Source: an uncultured Devosia sp. (lineage in GTDB: Bacteria > Pseudomonadota > Alphaproteobacteria > Rhizobiales > Devosiaceae). Taken from it: a stretch of 64,000 nucleotides of DNA. The translations under genes were made by a program, and so were the position numbers. The DNA lies in contig NZ_CAJXJS010000003.1 in assembly GCF_913055165.1 (NCBI RefSeq), positions 59,091 to 123,090 of the forward strand, read 5' to 3'. Below are positions 55,285 through 63,959 of the stretch, in pieces (the stretch's first letter is position 1; every line of letters begins with the position of its first letter). Below the pieces are notes generated by a model that worked only from the letters and a program-made list of their open reading frames with translations, was not told where the DNA came from and made no database searches.

Positions 55285-56254
55285 AGCCGAAAAAGCCCAG
55301 CATCTGGTCCAGTGGACTGATGGGCCCGGCCGCCGCAATCATCGCGCGCGCCTTGCGGGCGTCGCGATCCATGGCTGACATCAGCTCTTCTAGGCCCGAA
55401 AAGACCTCCTGCCCGCGGATATGACCGATCAGGGCAACGCCCAGGGACTGGCCATAGATATCTTCGTCAAAATCGAACAGATGCGTCTCAAAGGGCGGGC
55501 GCTGATTGTCGAACATCGGCTTGCCATAAGCGGCAACACCGTCAAAGAGCCGTTCGCCCAGCCGCGCCCTGACGGCATAGACACCCTGGGCGAGCTGGAA
55601 GCCGGCGGGGGTGGCGGTATTGGCCGTGGGGAAGCCCAATTCCCGTCCGCGCTGGTCGCCCTTGACCACACAACCTTCGAAAAACCAGTGGTAACCCAGA
55701 AGCCGATTGGCCGCGGTCACGGCACCCTCGGAAAGGGCCGCGCGGATACGCGAGGATGAGATGGGCTCCTCCCCCTCGTCCATCAGATCGAGTGTGTCGA
55801 CGTGGAAACCCAGGCGTTCGCCGGCTGCCCGCAGGAAGGCCGGGGTTCCCCGACGCTGGCGACCGAAATGGAAGTCGGCGCCCACAATAACGCCGCGCAC
55901 CCCTAGCTGTTCAACCAACATGGTTTCGACAAAGACCTCGGCCTCGTTCTGCGAAAAATCGCGGTCGAATGGCAAAATGATGATGCCATCGAGCCCCATG
56001 GCTTCGGCGAGGCGCGCCTTGGCGTCACCCTGGGTCAGGCGGAACATGAAAGGGGCCGGCGCGAAGACGTCGCGCGGGTGCGGCTCGAAAGTCAGCATCA
56101 GCGCCGGGGCACCAGCGGCCCGCGCCTGGGACAGCAAGCGGGCCAGGATGGACTGGTGGCCCCGATGCAGCCCATCGAAGTTGCCGATGGCAACGAAGGC
56201 ATGCCGCAGTTGCGCCGGCAGGTCATCGAGGCTGGAGAGGCGGATAAAGGTCAA
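55283..56254 (-). CDS. ribF: Bifunctional riboflavin kinase / FAD synthetase
   Basis: The 323-residue enzyme phosphorylates riboflavin and adenylylates FMN. The N-terminal adenylyltransferase has VAIGNFDGLHRGHQ and GADFHFGRQRRGT; the C-terminal kinase has GRELGFPTANT and FETHLFDFDEDIYG. It starts with TTG at 56254, supported by GGAG at seven bases; there is no in-frame ATG at the family N-terminus. It belongs with the upstream HAD gene. Confidence 0.95.
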   Translation of the reverse strand: MTFIRLSSLDDLPAQLRHAFVAIGNFDGLHRGHQSILARLLSQARAAGAPALMLTFEPHPRDVFAPAPFMFRLTQGDAKARLAEAMGLDGIIILPFDRDFSQNEAEVFVETMLVEQLGVRGVIVGADFHFGRQRRGTPAFLRAAGERLGFHVDTLDLMDEGEEPISSSRIRAALSEGAVTAANRLLGYHWFFEGCVVKGDQRGRELGFPTANTATPAGFQLAQGVYAVRARLGERLFDGVAAYGKPMFDNQRPPFETHLFDFDEDIYGQSLGVALIGHIRGQEVFSGLEELMSAMDRDARKARAMIAAAGPISPLDQMLGFFG

Positions 56255-56371
56255 CTCGATACTCCAGATCGGACTGCACGTGCCTTACCGCCGAGCCCTG
56301 CCCGATGGGCCACGGGATATCCCGACCGGTCGGGCAATGAAGAGAGCAATGACGGCCCGCAGCTCAAGGTC

Positions 56372-57238
56372 TTACCAAGCGAGACGTGGCAGATAGCCGG
56401 CGACATGAGCGCGGCTGGGGGCGAGGAGATCGGCAATGGCCTGCGGGTCGGGCTTGCCGAAGGCATCCAGCTCGGCAGCATGGATTGAGCCGGTGATAAA
56501 CAACAGGTCGACTCCAAATTGGGCAGCACCCGCAGCGTCTGTCCGCACACTGTCGCCGATCGCCAGCACCCGCGATTTGTCCAAGCTGCGTCCGGCGGCG
56601 TTTTCAGCCAGGGCAAAGGCCTGTTCATAAATGGGTGGATAGGGCTTACCAGCCATGTGGACCATGCCACCCATGGCCGAATAGAGATCACCCAGAGCGC
56701 CGCCGCAATAGATGATCTTGTCGCCATGTTCGACGACGCGATCGGGATTGGCGCAGATCATCGGCAGTTTTCGCGAGAGCCAGAACCTGGCCCGCTCGCG
56801 ATACATTTCCGGAGTATCATCGTCCGTGTCGAGGTCTGTCACCACCACGACTTCGGCTTCCTCGGCCCCGGCTCGGCGCAGGTCCAATCCTTCATAGAGG
56901 GCGTCATCCTCAGTCGGTGGACCGACATGATGGATGGCCCTGCCCCGGTATTTTTCGATCATCGCCCGGGTCGAATCCCCCGATGAAACGATGGCGTCAT
57001 AGGCGTCGCGCGGGACGCCCAGACGATCCAGCATAGCCACGATGGGCGCAGACGGGCGCGGTGCATTGGTAATGAGCACGGCCCTGCCGCCGCCGCGCCG
57101 GAAGGCCCGCAAAGCCTCTACCGCTTCAGGAAATGCCGAGACCCCATTGTGGACAACTCCCCAGACATCGCTGAGCACGGCGTCATAGCGGCCCGAAAGC
57201 TCTGAAAGACCTGAGATGGTGGGGAGAGGCGCAGTCAT
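56372..57238 (-). CDS. HAD-superfamily class IIA hydrolase (TIGR01459-type)
   Basis: The 288-residue protein belongs to the NagD-like class with motif I DVWGVVHNG, motif II VLITNAPRPS, and a late AIGDSVRTDAAGA. Motif I has Trp two residues after the nucleophile where most HAD phosphatases have Asp; this is usual in this subfamily. The gene is commonly next to ribF in Hyphomicrobiales, as here. Substrate unknown. Confidence 0.87.
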   Translation of the reverse strand: MTAPLPTISGLSELSGRYDAVLSDVWGVVHNGVSAFPEAVEALRAFRRGGGRAVLITNAPRPSAPIVAMLDRLGVPRDAYDAIVSSGDSTRAMIEKYRGRAIHHVGPPTEDDALYEGLDLRRAGAEEAEVVVVTDLDTDDDTPEMYRERARFWLSRKLPMICANPDRVVEHGDKIIYCGGALGDLYSAMGGMVHMAGKPYPPIYEQAFALAENAAGRSLDKSRVLAIGDSVRTDAAGAAQFGVDLLFITGSIHAAELDAFGKPDPQAIADLLAPSRAHVAGYLPRLAW

Positions 57239-57335
57239 GGCTTGCCTTCGCGCTGGTGGGGCATCGGGACCTATGTGGCAGTTTGTGCCGATGGATCAAG
57301 CAAAAAGCGGATATGCGATCGCCCTGGAGCGTCCC

Positions 57336-58628
57336 TCAGAGTTCGGCGCGGCGCAATGGCTGGGTGGCGGGGCGCGCTGCATCGAGAACAAGGTCGCTGC
57401 GAACCGCGCCGGGCGCGGCGATGTAGTCGCCCTGCACCAGGACGATATCGTTGTCGAGCAGCTCCACGATCTGCCGCTCACTGGCAATACCGGTGGCGAG
57501 CAGGGATACCTCGAAACGCGCCATATAGTTGGCGATGTCAGAAATATGGAAGTCGGTGAATTTCTCTGGAGCCTCAAGGAAGCGCGATGCGTCGACCCGC
57601 AGGGAGCGGACACCGAGCGCGGCCAGGTCCGCCACGTCAACGCGCAGGGAGCGCATGCGGGCCAGGGAGAAGCCGGCGCCCTTCCTGGCGACCTGTTCGA
57701 CCACCGCCCGCTCGCGCGTGGTCATTTCCTGCCAATCGGCATCCCGCATGAGAAACGTCAGGGCCCCGGCAATGGCGCGATTGGCATCGAGCGTTGCCAA
57801 CAATTGTTCGGTGGCTGCCTCATCGCCCAAAGTCGCACGGGACAGGGGGATATGCAGCATTGCCGGCTGGCCGCTGGTGCGCGAGCGCCGGGCAATGGCA
57901 ACGGCCTCGATCAAGCCCGTGCCTTCGATCAGGCGCACGATGTCCTTGCCGCCGCGACGCGGCATGAAGTCTTGGCTTTCAGCGAGCTCGCCATCTTCCA
58001 GCATCAACCGCGGCACCAAGTCGTAACCCACCGCGCGACGCTGCGGCAGGCGAACGACGGGTTGGATATGATGCACGAGGCGGTTTTCGTCGATCGCCTG
58101 CCGCAATACTTCAATTGGTATGACCGGCTCGGTTTCGGGCATGGGCACCCGAGCTGGCGGTTCATCGATCGGCGCGGCAATCATCCGATTGTCGACTGAT
58201 TGGGGGCGATCCGGACGGTTCGTACCGGCCTTGGCGACCTTGTCCTCCACCTCCGCCACCGCCTCGGCAACCTGGCGGATAACCGTGCCGAGGACGGATA
58301 TGTCGGCCTCAACAGTCTCCAGGCGTTGACCGGGATTGAGGTCGGCGATGGCGTTGATCCGCTGCCCGAGCACAGCGCCGGCCTGCGCATCGGTGGCCAA
58401 TAGGCGCGAAAGATCCTCTATGGCGCGCTCAAGACGGTTCTCGGCGCGCTGGCGCAACACCCGTTCCATCAGCACAACGCAGGTACAGGCAAAAACCACC
58501 GCAACCAGAATCGCATTGGCCGGCGTAAAGGTCAGGCCAAAATAGGCCAATGCCCCCATGCCGGCTGCGGAAAGCGCGATGAACGAATACACAAGTGCCT
58601 GCACGGCGGCCCTGAAACCCCTTGTCAT
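57336..58628 (-). CDS. Membrane protein with degenerate EAL domain
   Basis: The 430-residue protein has two N-terminal hydrophobic segments (about 9-31 and 38-55), a coiled-coil-prone region (about 60-130) and an EAL-like domain from about residue 180. The signature Glu-Ala-Leu is replaced (GYDLVPRL), and most metal-binding acidic residues of active c-di-GMP phosphodiesterases are not evident; a VQGDYIAAP block near the end keeps the domain shape. It is probably a c-di-GMP or protein-binding sensor rather than an enzyme. ATG 58628. Confidence 0.8.
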   Translation of the reverse strand: MTRGFRAAVQALVYSFIALSAAGMGALAYFGLTFTPANAILVAVVFACTCVVLMERVLRQRAENRLERAIEDLSRLLATDAQAGAVLGQRINAIADLNPGQRLETVEADISVLGTVIRQVAEAVAEVEDKVAKAGTNRPDRPQSVDNRMIAAPIDEPPARVPMPETEPVIPIEVLRQAIDENRLVHHIQPVVRLPQRRAVGYDLVPRLMLEDGELAESQDFMPRRGGKDIVRLIEGTGLIEAVAIARRSRTSGQPAMLHIPLSRATLGDEAATEQLLATLDANRAIAGALTFLMRDADWQEMTTRERAVVEQVARKGAGFSLARMRSLRVDVADLAALGVRSLRVDASRFLEAPEKFTDFHISDIANYMARFEVSLLATGIASERQIVELLDNDIVLVQGDYIAAPGAVRSDLVLDAARPATQPLRRAEL

Positions 58629-58703
58629 TCGCCGGGATTCGGCCTGTTTTACTTAGCACCCCGCACAATTGTTAAAAAGCGCCGTAACCCGCCTCTCCCC
58701 GGC

Positions 58704-59924
58704 CTATTTGTCGTGTTCGGGGTCAAATAGGTCCCAGGCGCGCGAAAAATGGCGTCGGAACAAGAGGAGTTGCGCGGCTCCCAAAGCTGCAGCCGAGGGT
58801 CCACCAAGGCCAGGCAACAACCGGGGACGGTGGGCCAGAAGAACTGGAAACTGATCGAGATGACGGGCAGTCGCTTCAAGCAATCGCGACAGAACCGGCC
58901 CTGGTAGATCGCCATTGAGCGTGACCACGTCCACTTCGACCATGGCCGTTGTGGTGAGGATGGCCTGCGCCAGTGCGTGCCCGGCATCATCAATCCAGCG
59001 GTCCACCGCAATGCCCATTCCTTCCCAATCCCAGCGGCGCGGTGAGCCAGCGGGGCGCGCATGACCGGCTTCAAGGGCGCGCAAGACCAAGGCATGCAGG
59101 GAGGCCGTCAGATGCAGATAGGCCGGGGGACCGCCCCGCTCCTGCACCACAATGGCTCCGAGATCGGCCGCGTTGCCGTATGGCCCCTCGAGCAGGGCCC
59201 CTTCCGTGACAATGCCACCGCCGACGAAGGTGCCGACAAAGAAGCTGGCCATTCCTTTCGGGCGTGGTGCGGGGCGGGCAGTGATCTCCCGCCATGCTGC
59301 GGCGCTGCCATCGTTTACCCAGAAAGCCGGCAGGCCGGTTTCGCGTGTCAGACGCGGAACTATCTCCACCGACGCCCAGGCCTTGATGACACAATCTGGT
59401 GCACCAAGATGGGAAAGCAAGGGGCCGAAATTGCCGGGAGAGGTAACGCCAATGCCGGCGACACGCTCGCGCTGGTCCTGCGAGAGGCTAGAAAGCGCCG
59501 TCTCGACATCCGCCGCAATCTCGGCAAAGACCGTGTCGGGATTGGGGTATTGGTAGGCGCGCCGCGTCACGGCGATCGGTTGTCCAGCAAGGTTCTGCAA
59601 CAGCACCTCGAAGTGCTGCCAGCCGATCTCGACGCCGATAGAATATCCGCCAAGCGGGTTCAAACGATAGGGTGTGGCGGGCTGGCCGCGGCGCCCTCTT
59701 AGCACTTCGCCGCGGATGATCAGGTCCCGCGCTTCGAGATCGGCCAGAATGCGGGCCGTGGTTTGCGGGCCCAAGCCCGACCGGCGCGCAATATCGGCAT
59801 TGGATACGCCCGGAATCCCCGCAATCAGGCTCAATACGGCGCGTTCGTTGGCCAGTCGCACACCCGACTGGGTTATGCCGCGAACGATGGGTTCGAACAC
59901 GTCTTCATCGGGAAGATCACGCAT
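58704..59924 (-). CDS. ROK-family transcriptional regulator
   Basis: The 406-residue protein has an N-terminal winged HTH (ISVSNADIAR-like: GVSNADIARRSGLGPQTTARILADL) and a ROK/ASKHA domain (GVEIGWQHFEVLL, FFVGTFVGGGIV). The zinc motif CxCGxxGC and the GH of sugar-kinase ROKs are missing (NAADLGAIVVQERGG), so it is likely a regulator without kinase activity. The effector is probably a sugar or sugar phosphate. Divergent from the sigma-54 activator across 121 bases. Confidence 0.87.
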   Translation of the reverse strand: MRDLPDEDVFEPIVRGITQSGVRLANERAVLSLIAGIPGVSNADIARRSGLGPQTTARILADLEARDLIIRGEVLRGRRGQPATPYRLNPLGGYSIGVEIGWQHFEVLLQNLAGQPIAVTRRAYQYPNPDTVFAEIAADVETALSSLSQDQRERVAGIGVTSPGNFGPLLSHLGAPDCVIKAWASVEIVPRLTRETGLPAFWVNDGSAAAWREITARPAPRPKGMASFFVGTFVGGGIVTEGALLEGPYGNAADLGAIVVQERGGPPAYLHLTASLHALVLRALEAGHARPAGSPRRWDWEGMGIAVDRWIDDAGHALAQAILTTTAMVEVDVVTLNGDLPGPVLSRLLEATARHLDQFPVLLAHRPRLLPGLGGPSAAALGAAQLLLFRRHFSRAWDLFDPEHDK

Positions 59925-60045
59925 GGCGCCGGGTTAATCGCTGTTTGGTCAGTGGACACAAGAACGGAATATTTACCCTAATCAGCAAGACTTGGGGCAA
60001 CGACAAGAACGGTCCGGTTGCGGACGATTGCAAGGTTATAGCGGC

Positions 60046-61473
60046 ATGATGATGACGAGCGGAAGCGACAATACGCTGTGCGGCCGGCTTCTGCTGATCG
60101 ACAGCGACTCTGCTTGCGCTCGCCAGACGTGTTCTGAACTCGCCGGGGCCCTTCTGGTTGCACCGCAAATCACCCACGCGGGCGCCGGTCGGGATGCCTT
60201 CGAGCTATTGCGCAAGCTGCAATTTGACGTGGTCATCTGTGATCTCGCCAGCCTTGGGGATATTGCGGCCAATGTCGAAGACGCCATGGGCCGGCTGGTC
60301 CGCCTGGCCAATGGAGCCTTGATCCTGGCGGTCGCCGACAGCAGTTCGGTCAGCGCGGCTCTGGGCGCGATGCGTGCCGGCGCGCATGATTATGTGGCCA
60401 AACCCGTCAATGGCAGCGTGCTCGCCGGGCGGCTGGCGGAACTGGCGCAGCGCCACGGACGTCCCCGCTCCCTGGGCGCGGAAGCTGCGCCGGACCGGGA
60501 CATCACGGACTTTGCCGGTTTTGTCGGCGCCTCCAGCGCCATGCAGTTCCTGTACGAACAGATCAGTCGCGTGGCGGCCTCTTCCGCGCCCGTCTTCATT
60601 ACCGGAGAGAGCGGCACCGGCAAGGACGTTTGCGCCGAGGCGCTGCACGCCAAGGGCCCGCGTGCGGATAGCCGGTTTGTGGCCATCAATTGTGCGGCCA
60701 TTCCGCGAGACCTGATGGAGAGCGAGTTGTTCGGGGTCGTGCGCGGAGCTTTTACCGGCGCGCATGAAGACCGCAAGGGCGCGGCCGAGCTGGCCCATGG
60801 CGGCACCCTGTTCCTGGACGAGGTCGGCGAACTTGACCTGTCACTGCAGTCCAAACTGCTGCGCTTTCTTCAGAGTGGCTGCATTTCGCGTGTAGGCGAG
60901 ACCGCCGCGCGAAAGGTCGATGTGCGCGTCATCTGCGCGACCAATCGCAACCCCATGCAGATGATCGCCAATCGTCAGTTCCGTGAAGACCTCTTCTACC
61001 GGCTGCACGTCCTGCCCATTCACCTGCTGCCGCTGCGGCAGCGCCCCAGCGACATCATGCTGCTCACCCGGCACTTCCTCAGCCGGTATGCGCAGGAAGA
61101 ACACAAGCGCTTTTCGGGCGTGTCGGCTGAGGCCGCACAGCAGCTGACCGCTGCGGACTGGCCGGGCAATGTCCGACAATTGCAGAACCTTGTCCGCCGG
61201 CTGGTCGTCATGTTCGACGGCGGCGAAATTACCGCCGAAATGCTGGAAGCCGCCGATATCGAATCGCGCGTGTCCAACCCCGCGCCAGTGGAAGCGCCGC
61301 GCGCGGAACGGCGGATCGTCCTGCCCATGTGGCAGCAGGAGCAACGCATCATCGAAGACGCCATTGCTGTGTTTGGTGGCAATATCTCGATGGCAGCGGC
61401 GGCGCTGGAAATCAGTCCATCGACGATTTACCGCAAGCGCCAGAGCTGGTCGGAGATGGCTGCGGCCGGTTAG
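60046..61473 (+). CDS. Sigma-54-dependent response regulator (NtrC family)
   Basis: The 475-residue protein has a receiver domain (LLIDSDSACAR, phosphoacceptor in VVICDLASL, YVAKPV), an AAA+ domain with Walker A GESGTGKD, the sigma-54 contact loop GAFTGA, LDEVGELDL and GNVRQLQNLVRRL, and a Fis-type HTH at the end (NISMAAAALEISPSTIYRKR). It activates RpoN promoters after phosphorylation. No sensor kinase is adjacent, so its partner is elsewhere. Three ATGs lie in a row at the start; the first is used. Confidence 0.92.
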   Translation: MMMTSGSDNTLCGRLLLIDSDSACARQTCSELAGALLVAPQITHAGAGRDAFELLRKLQFDVVICDLASLGDIAANVEDAMGRLVRLANGALILAVADSSSVSAALGAMRAGAHDYVAKPVNGSVLAGRLAELAQRHGRPRSLGAEAAPDRDITDFAGFVGASSAMQFLYEQISRVAASSAPVFITGESGTGKDVCAEALHAKGPRADSRFVAINCAAIPRDLMESELFGVVRGAFTGAHEDRKGAAELAHGGTLFLDEVGELDLSLQSKLLRFLQSGCISRVGETAARKVDVRVICATNRNPMQMIANRQFREDLFYRLHVLPIHLLPLRQRPSDIMLLTRHFLSRYAQEEHKRFSGVSAEAAQQLTAADWPGNVRQLQNLVRRLVVMFDGGEITAEMLEAADIESRVSNPAPVEAPRAERRIVLPMWQQEQRIIEDAIAVFGGNISMAAAALEISPSTIYRKRQSWSEMAAAG

Positions 61474-61850
61474 GACAACGAGACGAACAGGGCCAGGACC
61501 AGCAATGTGAATACCAGGGGCGTCATCGTGTAGCGTTCGGCGCGGCTCCGCGAAATGGTATTCATCACAAGGCCCAGCACCAGGTACACCACCAGAACCC
61601 AGCTCGCGGGCACGATCCAGCTCATGTTCGGCCATGCGGGCACTAGGCCGGCCCGCATGAGCACAATCAGCGAGAACAACGCATAGAGAAGGATCGATAC
61701 CAAGCTGCCGACACGTAATGAGGTCGGCAGTACCCGATGCTGCCCGCCCCAGGCGAAGTGGCCTATGGGTGCACCTAGCGACAGGGCAAGCTGGAACGCG
61801 GCCAGTCCGGCCATAAGCGTCGTGAAGATGATTGCAGCAGTGCCGGCCAT
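61470..61850 (-). CDS. Small integral membrane protein
   Basis: The 126-residue product has four hydrophobic segments (GTAAIIFTTLMAGLAAF, GSLVSILLYALFSLIVL, IVPASWVLVVYLVLGLVM, LVFTLLVLALFVSLS). ATG 61850 has GGAG at six bases. Its stop overlaps the sigma-54 activator stop by four bases. No family assigned with confidence. Confidence 0.75.
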   Translation of the reverse strand: MAGTAAIIFTTLMAGLAAFQLALSLGAPIGHFAWGGQHRVLPTSLRVGSLVSILLYALFSLIVLMRAGLVPAWPNMSWIVPASWVLVVYLVLGLVMNTISRSRAERYTMTPLVFTLLVLALFVSLS

Positions 61851-61985
61851 ATGGTGCTCCAGGGTCCGCCAACGCATTTGAAGCAGAACTGGCGGCGACA
61901 GTACCAGTTTACCCTCACCGATTGCGCCGGCAAAATGCCAGCATTCCCTTCAGCGATGCAACCCGCAACGCCGCCGCAGCATTGG

Positions 61986-62008
61986 ATCACCTACAAACAG
62001 GAGGTGAT
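61986..62008 (+). promoter_or_regulatory. Hairpin that can mask the ribosome-binding site of the 62014 gene
   Basis: ATCACCT (61986-61992) can pair perfectly with AGGTGAT (62002-62008), which is most of the Shine-Dalgarno of the small gene, with a nine-base loop. The upstream arm with its flank reads GGATCACCT, identical to the core of the 16S rRNA 3' end. Translational control is inference. Confidence 0.5.
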
Positions 62009-62013
62009 TTCAG

Positions 62014-62181
62014 ATGGTTACCGTGGCCCAAAGGCGCAGAAGGGCCAGATGGCTCAAGACAGGCGCCGCAGTGGCTTTGTTCGCCCTCGTCCTCACGCCA
62101 AGGCTGGACAATTTTGAGCTGCCGCAGTTCGGCATCCCGCTGATCAGCACCGCCGTGGCGGCGCCGCTGGCCCCCGGCTAG
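62014..62181 (+). CDS. Short signal-like or single-helix protein (55 residues)
   Basis: ATG 62014 is preceded by AGGAGGTGA at six bases, about the strongest Shine-Dalgarno in the window. The product begins with a very basic stretch (MVTVAQRRRRARWLK), has one hydrophobic helix (TGAAVALFALVLTP) and ends STAVAAPLAPG. It could be a small membrane protein or a precursor of a short secreted peptide. Its stop overlaps that of the DMT transporter by four bases. No family recognised. Confidence 0.6.
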   Translation: MVTVAQRRRRARWLKTGAAVALFALVLTPRLDNFELPQFGIPLISTAVAAPLAPG

Positions 62182-63143
62182 GGCGTATTGGCTTCGCGTG
62201 ACTTGGAGCGATCAAGGCCAAGATAACGTTCGCGCAGGATGACGGCTATGCCCGAGCACACGATGATGAGCGCGCCAATGACCATGGTCGGGGTCGGCAC
62301 GTCAGCAAAGATGACGAAGCCGATGACGATGGTCAGGATCAGCGAAGTATATTCAAAGGGCGCGATTACCGACATGTCGGCATAGCGATAGCAGGACGTC
62401 AGCAGAAGCTGGCCAATACCGCCGAAGAACCCCGCACCGACCAGCAGAACAGCCTGTTCAGGCGTGGGCCAGACCCATCCCAGGGGGATCGTCAGCAGGC
62501 TGATGACGCTGGCGCTGATGAAGAAATAGGTGACGATGGCTTCGGTGCGTTCGGTCTGCACCAGAGTGCGCACCTGCAGCATGGCGAAGGCCGACAGGAT
62601 TGCGCCGCCGAGCGCAGCAATGGCGCCGATCGATTCTGCGTTGCCCACCGGCGTGTCACCCGAAAAAACCGTCAGACGGGGCCAGAGAATAACCAGAACA
62701 CCCGCGAGGCCGACCAGCACGGTGGTCCACCGAAACACATGGACCCGTTCCCGCAATAGCACGGCCGAGAGAATGACGATGATCAGCGGTGCCGCATAGC
62801 CGATGGCCGTTGCTTCGGGCAAAGGCAGGCGGGTCAGCGCGAAAAAGCCCAGACTCATGGCTGAAACGCCGATCAGGCCGCGCAGGACATGACCTAGTGG
62901 ACGCTTTGTCCGAAAGGCATAGGTGAGCTTGCCTCTCCAAGCCAGGAAGGCCAGCACCGGCAGCATGGCAAAAAAGGAGCGGAAGAACACCATTTGCCCC
63001 GACGGGATGGTGAGCGTCGCCTTGAGCATGGTCGCCATGACCACGAAACTGCAGACTGATGCGACCTTGAGCATAATGCCGCGGAGCGGTCCGCCTGAGG
63101 CGTGGTTGGGGGTCGCAGCGGGCTCTGCGGAAGGCGCGGTCAC
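62178..63143 (-). CDS. DMT-superfamily transporter (two EamA domains)
   Basis: The 321-residue protein has ten hydrophobic segments in two EamA repeats, with GQMVFFRSFFAMLPVL and LPLPEATAIGYAAPLIIVILS in the first and YRYADMSVIAPFEYTSLI in the second. It is a drug/metabolite-type exporter of unknown substrate. Start is a GTG at 63143; the N-terminal 20 residues are polar. Confidence 0.88.
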   Translation of the reverse strand: MTAPSAEPAATPNHASGGPLRGIMLKVASVCSFVVMATMLKATLTIPSGQMVFFRSFFAMLPVLAFLAWRGKLTYAFRTKRPLGHVLRGLIGVSAMSLGFFALTRLPLPEATAIGYAAPLIIVILSAVLLRERVHVFRWTTVLVGLAGVLVILWPRLTVFSGDTPVGNAESIGAIAALGGAILSAFAMLQVRTLVQTERTEAIVTYFFISASVISLLTIPLGWVWPTPEQAVLLVGAGFFGGIGQLLLTSCYRYADMSVIAPFEYTSLILTIVIGFVIFADVPTPTMVIGALIIVCSGIAVILRERYLGLDRSKSREANTP

Positions 63144-63161
63144 TTCGGTCCTGTCCGGGGC

Positions 63162-63353
63162 TTACTTGCCCGCTGCTTCCAGCTTTTCCTTGGCGATACG
63201 GGCCGTGGCAAAGGCCTTGTGCTCAGGGCCGACGGCACTGCCGGTCTTGAGGACCTTGCCCGAAGCGTCCTGAACCTCCCAATGCCAATTGGTATTGGGT
63301 CCAACGCCGCCGGCACGGCGCAGCTTGATCTGAAGAGAAGATTGTTCGCTCAT
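63162..63353 (-). CDS. Small conserved-looking hypothetical protein
   Basis: The 63-residue protein reads as a compact beta-beta-alpha domain: WHWEVQDASGKVLKTGSA then KAFATARIAKEKLEAAGK. The pattern recalls DUF1508-type short repeats (YxWxLxDxxGxxLxxG) but I cannot confirm it. ATG 63353. It lies 18 bases upstream of the DMT gene on the same strand. Confidence 0.62.
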   Translation of the reverse strand: MSEQSSLQIKLRRAGGVGPNTNWHWEVQDASGKVLKTGSAVGPEHKAFATARIAKEKLEAAGK

Positions 63354-63415
63354 GGCTGTGCTTATGGCCCAGACTCAGAGCGGGGGGAAGGGGCAAAAGC
63401 GTTGCCCTCTCCGGT

Positions 63416-63775
63416 CTAGACTTCGGACACTCGAAGCGATACGCGATCCCCACCGAAGGTCAGCATGTCGCGTATTGGAGCGTAAGGCCCCTCCGCATAA
63501 GGATAGTACCAGGCTTCGTCTGCACCATCGGCGGTGAGCGTCTTGATGGTATAATAGTGGGCCTCGCCCGGGCCATCGTCCTGCCGCCGGGTTTCCGAGG
63601 CTTCCAGAATGCCGGGATGGATATCGTCCATCGGCACAAAAACCATTGGCGACTGACCCTGCTGCTCCAGGCTCAATGCTTTGAGGGTGCTGGCAATTTC
63701 AGCATCATCAAAAATGATGTGCACGCGCCCATCGACCGGCGTCACCCGTGCCTGGTGGTCCCTGCGATCGTCCAT
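63416..63775 (-). CDS. DUF427-like protein
   Basis: The 119-residue protein fits DUF427: VHIIFDDAEIASTLKALSLEQ, then MVFVPMDDIHPGIL, AHYYTIKT and DEAWYYPYAEGP. Members are small beta-rich cytosolic proteins of unknown role. ATG 63775. The next 60-odd bases lead into the groES promoter on the other strand. Confidence 0.75.
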   Translation of the reverse strand: MDDRRDHQARVTPVDGRVHIIFDDAEIASTLKALSLEQQGQSPMVFVPMDDIHPGILEASETRRQDDGPGEAHYYTIKTLTADGADEAWYYPYAEGPYAPIRDMLTFGGDRVSLRVSEV

Positions 63776-63844
63776 TTCAACCTCTCAATGCGTAGCGAAA
63801 TCCTAGCGACAGTAACGCACGAGAAAAAACTTAGGTTCACGAGC

Positions 63845-63874
63845 CTTGACTCTATTCATGGGTGCTCCCTATAT
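63845..63874 (+). promoter_or_regulatory. groES heat-shock promoter
   Basis: CTTGACT at 63845-63851, a 17-base spacer and CTATAT at 63869-63874 (preceded by CC) fit the alphaproteobacterial RpoH consensus and also a sigma-70 promoter. It lies 14 bases upstream of CIRCE. Confidence 0.7.
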
Positions 63875-63887
63875 CCCCGGCAGCCTG

Positions 63888-63914
63888 TTAGCACTCACTG
63901 CAAGCGAGTGCTAA
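63888..63914 (+). promoter_or_regulatory. CIRCE element (HrcA operator)
   Basis: TTAGCACTC, nine bases, GAGTGCTAA: a perfect CIRCE. HrcA binds it and represses groESL at normal temperature. Confidence 0.97.
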
Positions 63915-63959
63915 CAGGTCCGGAATTGCATTCAGAAATGATGCCAAGAGGAACAAAAC

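Noticed and set aside
56960..56985. GGGTCGAATCCCC, resembling a tRNA T-arm
   Set aside because: Inside the HAD hydrolase frame; no acceptor or anticodon arm around it.
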